From Gemmobacter aquarius (GTDB lineage: Bacteria; Pseudomonadota; Alphaproteobacteria; Rhodobacterales; Rhodobacteraceae), in contig NZ_CP028918.1 in the NCBI RefSeq assembly GCF_003060865.1, positions 3,026,001 to 3,090,000 of the forward strand: a DNA stretch of 64,000 nucleotides, written 5' to 3'. Shown here one piece after another: positions 62,232-64,000 of this stretch. A model generated the notes under the pieces. It was given only the letters and a program-made list of their open reading frames with translations. It ran no database searches and had not been told where the DNA came from. The stretch's first letter is position 1. Every line of letters starts with the position of its first letter. The position numbers and the translations under genes were made by a program.

Positions 62232-63199
62232 TGGATTACGCAACGCTTCTACAAATACTCGACTCCACCCTGCGGCTTGGCACGCCACTCCTTTTCGCCT
62301 GCCTCGCGGGGCTGTTCTCGGAACGCGCGGGCATCTTCGACATCGGGCTTGAGGGCAAGATGCTGATGGCCGCCATGTCTTCGGGGGCGGTCGCTTTCCT
62401 GACGGGGTCGGTCTGGCTGGGGCTTTTGGCGGGGATCATGGGGTCGATGCTCTTCGCAGGGCTGCACGGCGTGGCATCGATCACCTTTCGCGGCAACCAG
62501 CTGATTTCCGGCGTGGCGCTGAACTTCCTCGCTTCCGGTATCACCGTGCTGATCGCCCAGCGCCTGTTCGGTCAGGGCGGGCGCACCCCGCCGCTTGCCG
62601 GTGATGCGCGTTTCAACGAAATCACCCTTCCCTTCGCCGAAAGTCTGCGCGGCGTGCCGATCCTTGGCCCGCTTTATGCCGATGTGATCTCGGGCCATGC
62701 GCTGCTGGTCTATGTCGCGCTTTTGTGCGTGCCGCTGTCGTGGTGGGTCCTGTATCGCACCCGTTTCGGCCTGCGCCTGCGCGCGGTGGGGGAAAACCCT
62801 GCAGCGGTCGACACCGCAGGCGTATCGGTCAAGGGGCTGCGCTTTGCCGCCGTGGGCATCACGGGGCTGCTGTGTGGTCTGGCGGGGGCCTATATGGCGA
62901 CCGCGCTGCAAGCGGGCTTCGGGCGCGAGATGACGGCGGGGCGCGGCTATATCGCACTCGCGGCGCTGATCTTCGCCAAATGGCGGCCCTGGCATGCGCT
63001 TGGGGCCTGTATGCTTTTCGGTTTCTTTCAGGCGCTGGCGCTGCGGCCCGATGTGGTGACAGCCGTTATGCAGGTGAAGATACCCGTCCCCTTCCTCGAT
63101 GCGCTGCCCTATATCCTGACCGTCCTCGTCCTTGCAGGTTTCGTTGGCAAGGCCATCCCGCCCCGCGCGGGCGGAGAGCCATATGTCAAAGAGCGCTGA
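62231..63199 (+). CDS. Nucleoside-type ABC transporter permease 2
   Basis: This 322-residue partner permease has GIFDIGLEGKMLMAAMSSG and RFGLRLRAVGENPAAVDTAGVSVKGLRFAAV. It ends with several helices. Its last 17 nt overlap the start of the phosphorylase gene, so the salvage enzyme is translationally tied to uptake. Confidence 0.93.
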   Translation: MDYATLLQILDSTLRLGTPLLFACLAGLFSERAGIFDIGLEGKMLMAAMSSGAVAFLTGSVWLGLLAGIMGSMLFAGLHGVASITFRGNQLISGVALNFLASGITVLIAQRLFGQGGRTPPLAGDARFNEITLPFAESLRGVPILGPLYADVISGHALLVYVALLCVPLSWWVLYRTRFGLRLRAVGENPAAVDTAGVSVKGLRFAAVGITGLLCGLAGAYMATALQAGFGREMTAGRGYIALAALIFAKWRPWHALGACMLFGFFQALALRPDVVTAVMQVKIPVPFLDALPYILTVLVLAGFVGKAIPPRAGGEPYVKER

Positions 63200-63986
63200 A
63201 CTTGCTGCGATCATCCGCGCCCGTGCGGGGAATGCGCCGGTCAAGCTGGGGCTGATCCTCGGCTCGGGCCTAGGTCATCTGGCCGGGGCGGTGGATGGCG
63301 TGGCGATCCCCTACGCCGACCTGCCCGGTTTTCCGCATGTCGGGGTGTCGGGGCATAACCCCAACCTCGTGATCGGTGATCTGGAAGGCGTGCGCGTCGC
63401 GGTCTTTGGCGCGCGCGAGCATTACTACGAAAGCGGCAACCCCTCGGCCATGCGCCTGCCGTTGGAAACGTTGAAGGCTCTGGGGGCCGATCACCTTATC
63501 GTCACCAACGCAGCGGGAAGCCTGCGCCCGGATATCCGCCCCGGCGATCTGATGCTTTTGTCGGACCATATCAACTTTTCCGGCCTGAACCCGTTGATCG
63601 GCGAGCCGACCGATGCCCGCTTCGTTCCCATGGGCGATGCCCACGACCCGGCGATCCGCGCCGCGCTGAAAGCCAGCGCCGAAGCCGAAGGCGTGGCCCT
63701 GCCCGAGGGCGTTTACGCCTGGTATTCTGGCCCATCCTTTGAAACCCCCGCCGAGATCCGCGCGATCCGCACGCTTGGCGGCGATGCCGTCGGCATGTCC
63801 ACCGTGCCTGAAGTGATCTTGTCGCGCTTCCTGCATCTACGCGTCGCGGCCATTTCCACCGTCACCAACATGGCGGCGGGCCTGTCGGACGAGAAGATCA
63901 GCCACGAACACACCAAGGCCATGGCCCCTTTGGGTGCGGCAAAACTGGAACGGGTGCTCAGGCATTACCTGCGCCATCTCCGATGA
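63183..63986 (+). CDS. Purine nucleoside phosphorylase
   Basis: This 267-residue trimeric-type enzyme (PNP/MTAP class) cleaves inosine, guanosine or xanthosine with phosphate. It has LGLILGSGLGHLA (phosphate-binding), HVGVSGHNPNLVIGDLEGVRVAVFGAREHYYESG, IVTNAAGSL and the base-binding SGPSFETPAEIRAIRTLGGDAVGMSTVPE, with the Glu and Asn of purine recognition. ATG 63183 has GGAGAG upstream and overlaps the permease end. With the BMP transporter it forms an uptake-and-salvage operon. Confidence 0.94.
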   Translation: MSKSAELAAIIRARAGNAPVKLGLILGSGLGHLAGAVDGVAIPYADLPGFPHVGVSGHNPNLVIGDLEGVRVAVFGAREHYYESGNPSAMRLPLETLKALGADHLIVTNAAGSLRPDIRPGDLMLLSDHINFSGLNPLIGEPTDARFVPMGDAHDPAIRAALKASAEAEGVALPEGVYAWYSGPSFETPAEIRAIRTLGGDAVGMSTVPEVILSRFLHLRVAAISTVTNMAAGLSDEKISHEHTKAMAPLGAAKLERVLRHYLRHLR

Positions 63987-64000
63987 GCCTGCCTAGGGTT
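63983..64000 (+). CDS. Possible start of the next gene in the nucleoside operon
   Basis: ATGAGCCTGCCTAGGGTT reads MSLPRV and overlaps the phosphorylase stop (ATGA), the same coupling used throughout this operon. Only six codons are visible; cytidine or adenosine deaminase or a phosphorylase would be typical here, but nothing identifies it. Confidence 0.35.

Overview
The window is a gene-dense, GC-rich chromosomal segment of an alphaproteobacterium. It is almost certainly a member of the Rhodobacterales (Rhodobacter/Paracoccus-like family). The evidence is the block ccoNOQP - ccoGHIS - universal stress protein - fnrL - hemN (the fnrL/hemZ neighbourhood known from Rhodobacter), a membrane-anchored cytochrome c of the cytochrome cy type, a 47-residue aa3-oxidase subunit IV, COQ9, TrcR, and the short SRP RNA. 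I see no photosynthesis genes, phage, insertion sequence, plasmid function, CRISPR array or tRNA. Nearly all of it is ordinary housekeeping chromosome.

Layout. 1-5.1 kb: a YbbA/YbbP-type ABC exporter divergent from a GDSL esterase, then an FAD-linked hydroxyacid dehydrogenase and an MFS transporter. 5.1-7.2 kb: divergent haem genes hemE and hemC. 7.2-13.2 kb: glutathione S-transferase-like protein, an SDR plus inositol dehydrogenase pair with an IolR-like operator, clpS, a HAD hydrolase, and a D,D-carboxypeptidase with a SPOR domain. 13.3-25 kb: the microaerobic respiration block. ccoGHIS (maturation) and ccoNOQP (cbb3 oxidase) are on the minus strand, then usp, fnrL and hemN, with four FNR-type boxes placed in front of ccoG, ccoN, usp and hemN/fnrL. 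25-32 kb: a yejABEF peptide importer with a translationally coupled glycosyltransferase. 32-45 kb: cytochrome cy, pheA, an SRPBCC protein, nudC, a 5'-nucleotidase-like esterase, a HAD phosphatase, SRP RNA, a tyrosine-phosphatase-like protein, dnaX-ybaB-recR, trcR, RNase T2, quinone oxidoreductase, COQ9 and rpsU. 45-56 kb: I78 inhibitor, aldR/ald, mscL, an acetyltransferase/DUF429/mobB/mobA operon, azlCD, a DCC protein, a lipoprotein, cox subunit IV, and an acyl-CoA dehydrogenase operon with two small proteins of unknown function. 55.6-64 kb: Sua5, Nfu, tsaB-rimI, and a BMP-type nucleoside ABC transporter followed by purine nucleoside phosphorylase.

The most important property of the sequence as given is technical. 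Eight genes that should be intact, several of them essential or central (hemE, dnaX, ccoN, rimI, COQ9, two ABC transporter genes, an acetyltransferase), each carry exactly one apparent single-base deletion. In every case the loss is in a run of G or C. This pattern points to undercalled G/C runs in the assembly rather than eight real pseudogenes.

The non-coding DNA holds several repeat families worth attention. They are a four-hairpin array with a shared 7-nt core between dac and ccoS, three copies of one 31-bp palindrome, a short motif recurring just after stop codons, a 14-bp tandem repeat in the ccoN leader, and a 93-bp element whose inverted ends supply the stop codons of both flanking genes. 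I did not find a convincing new multi-gene system.
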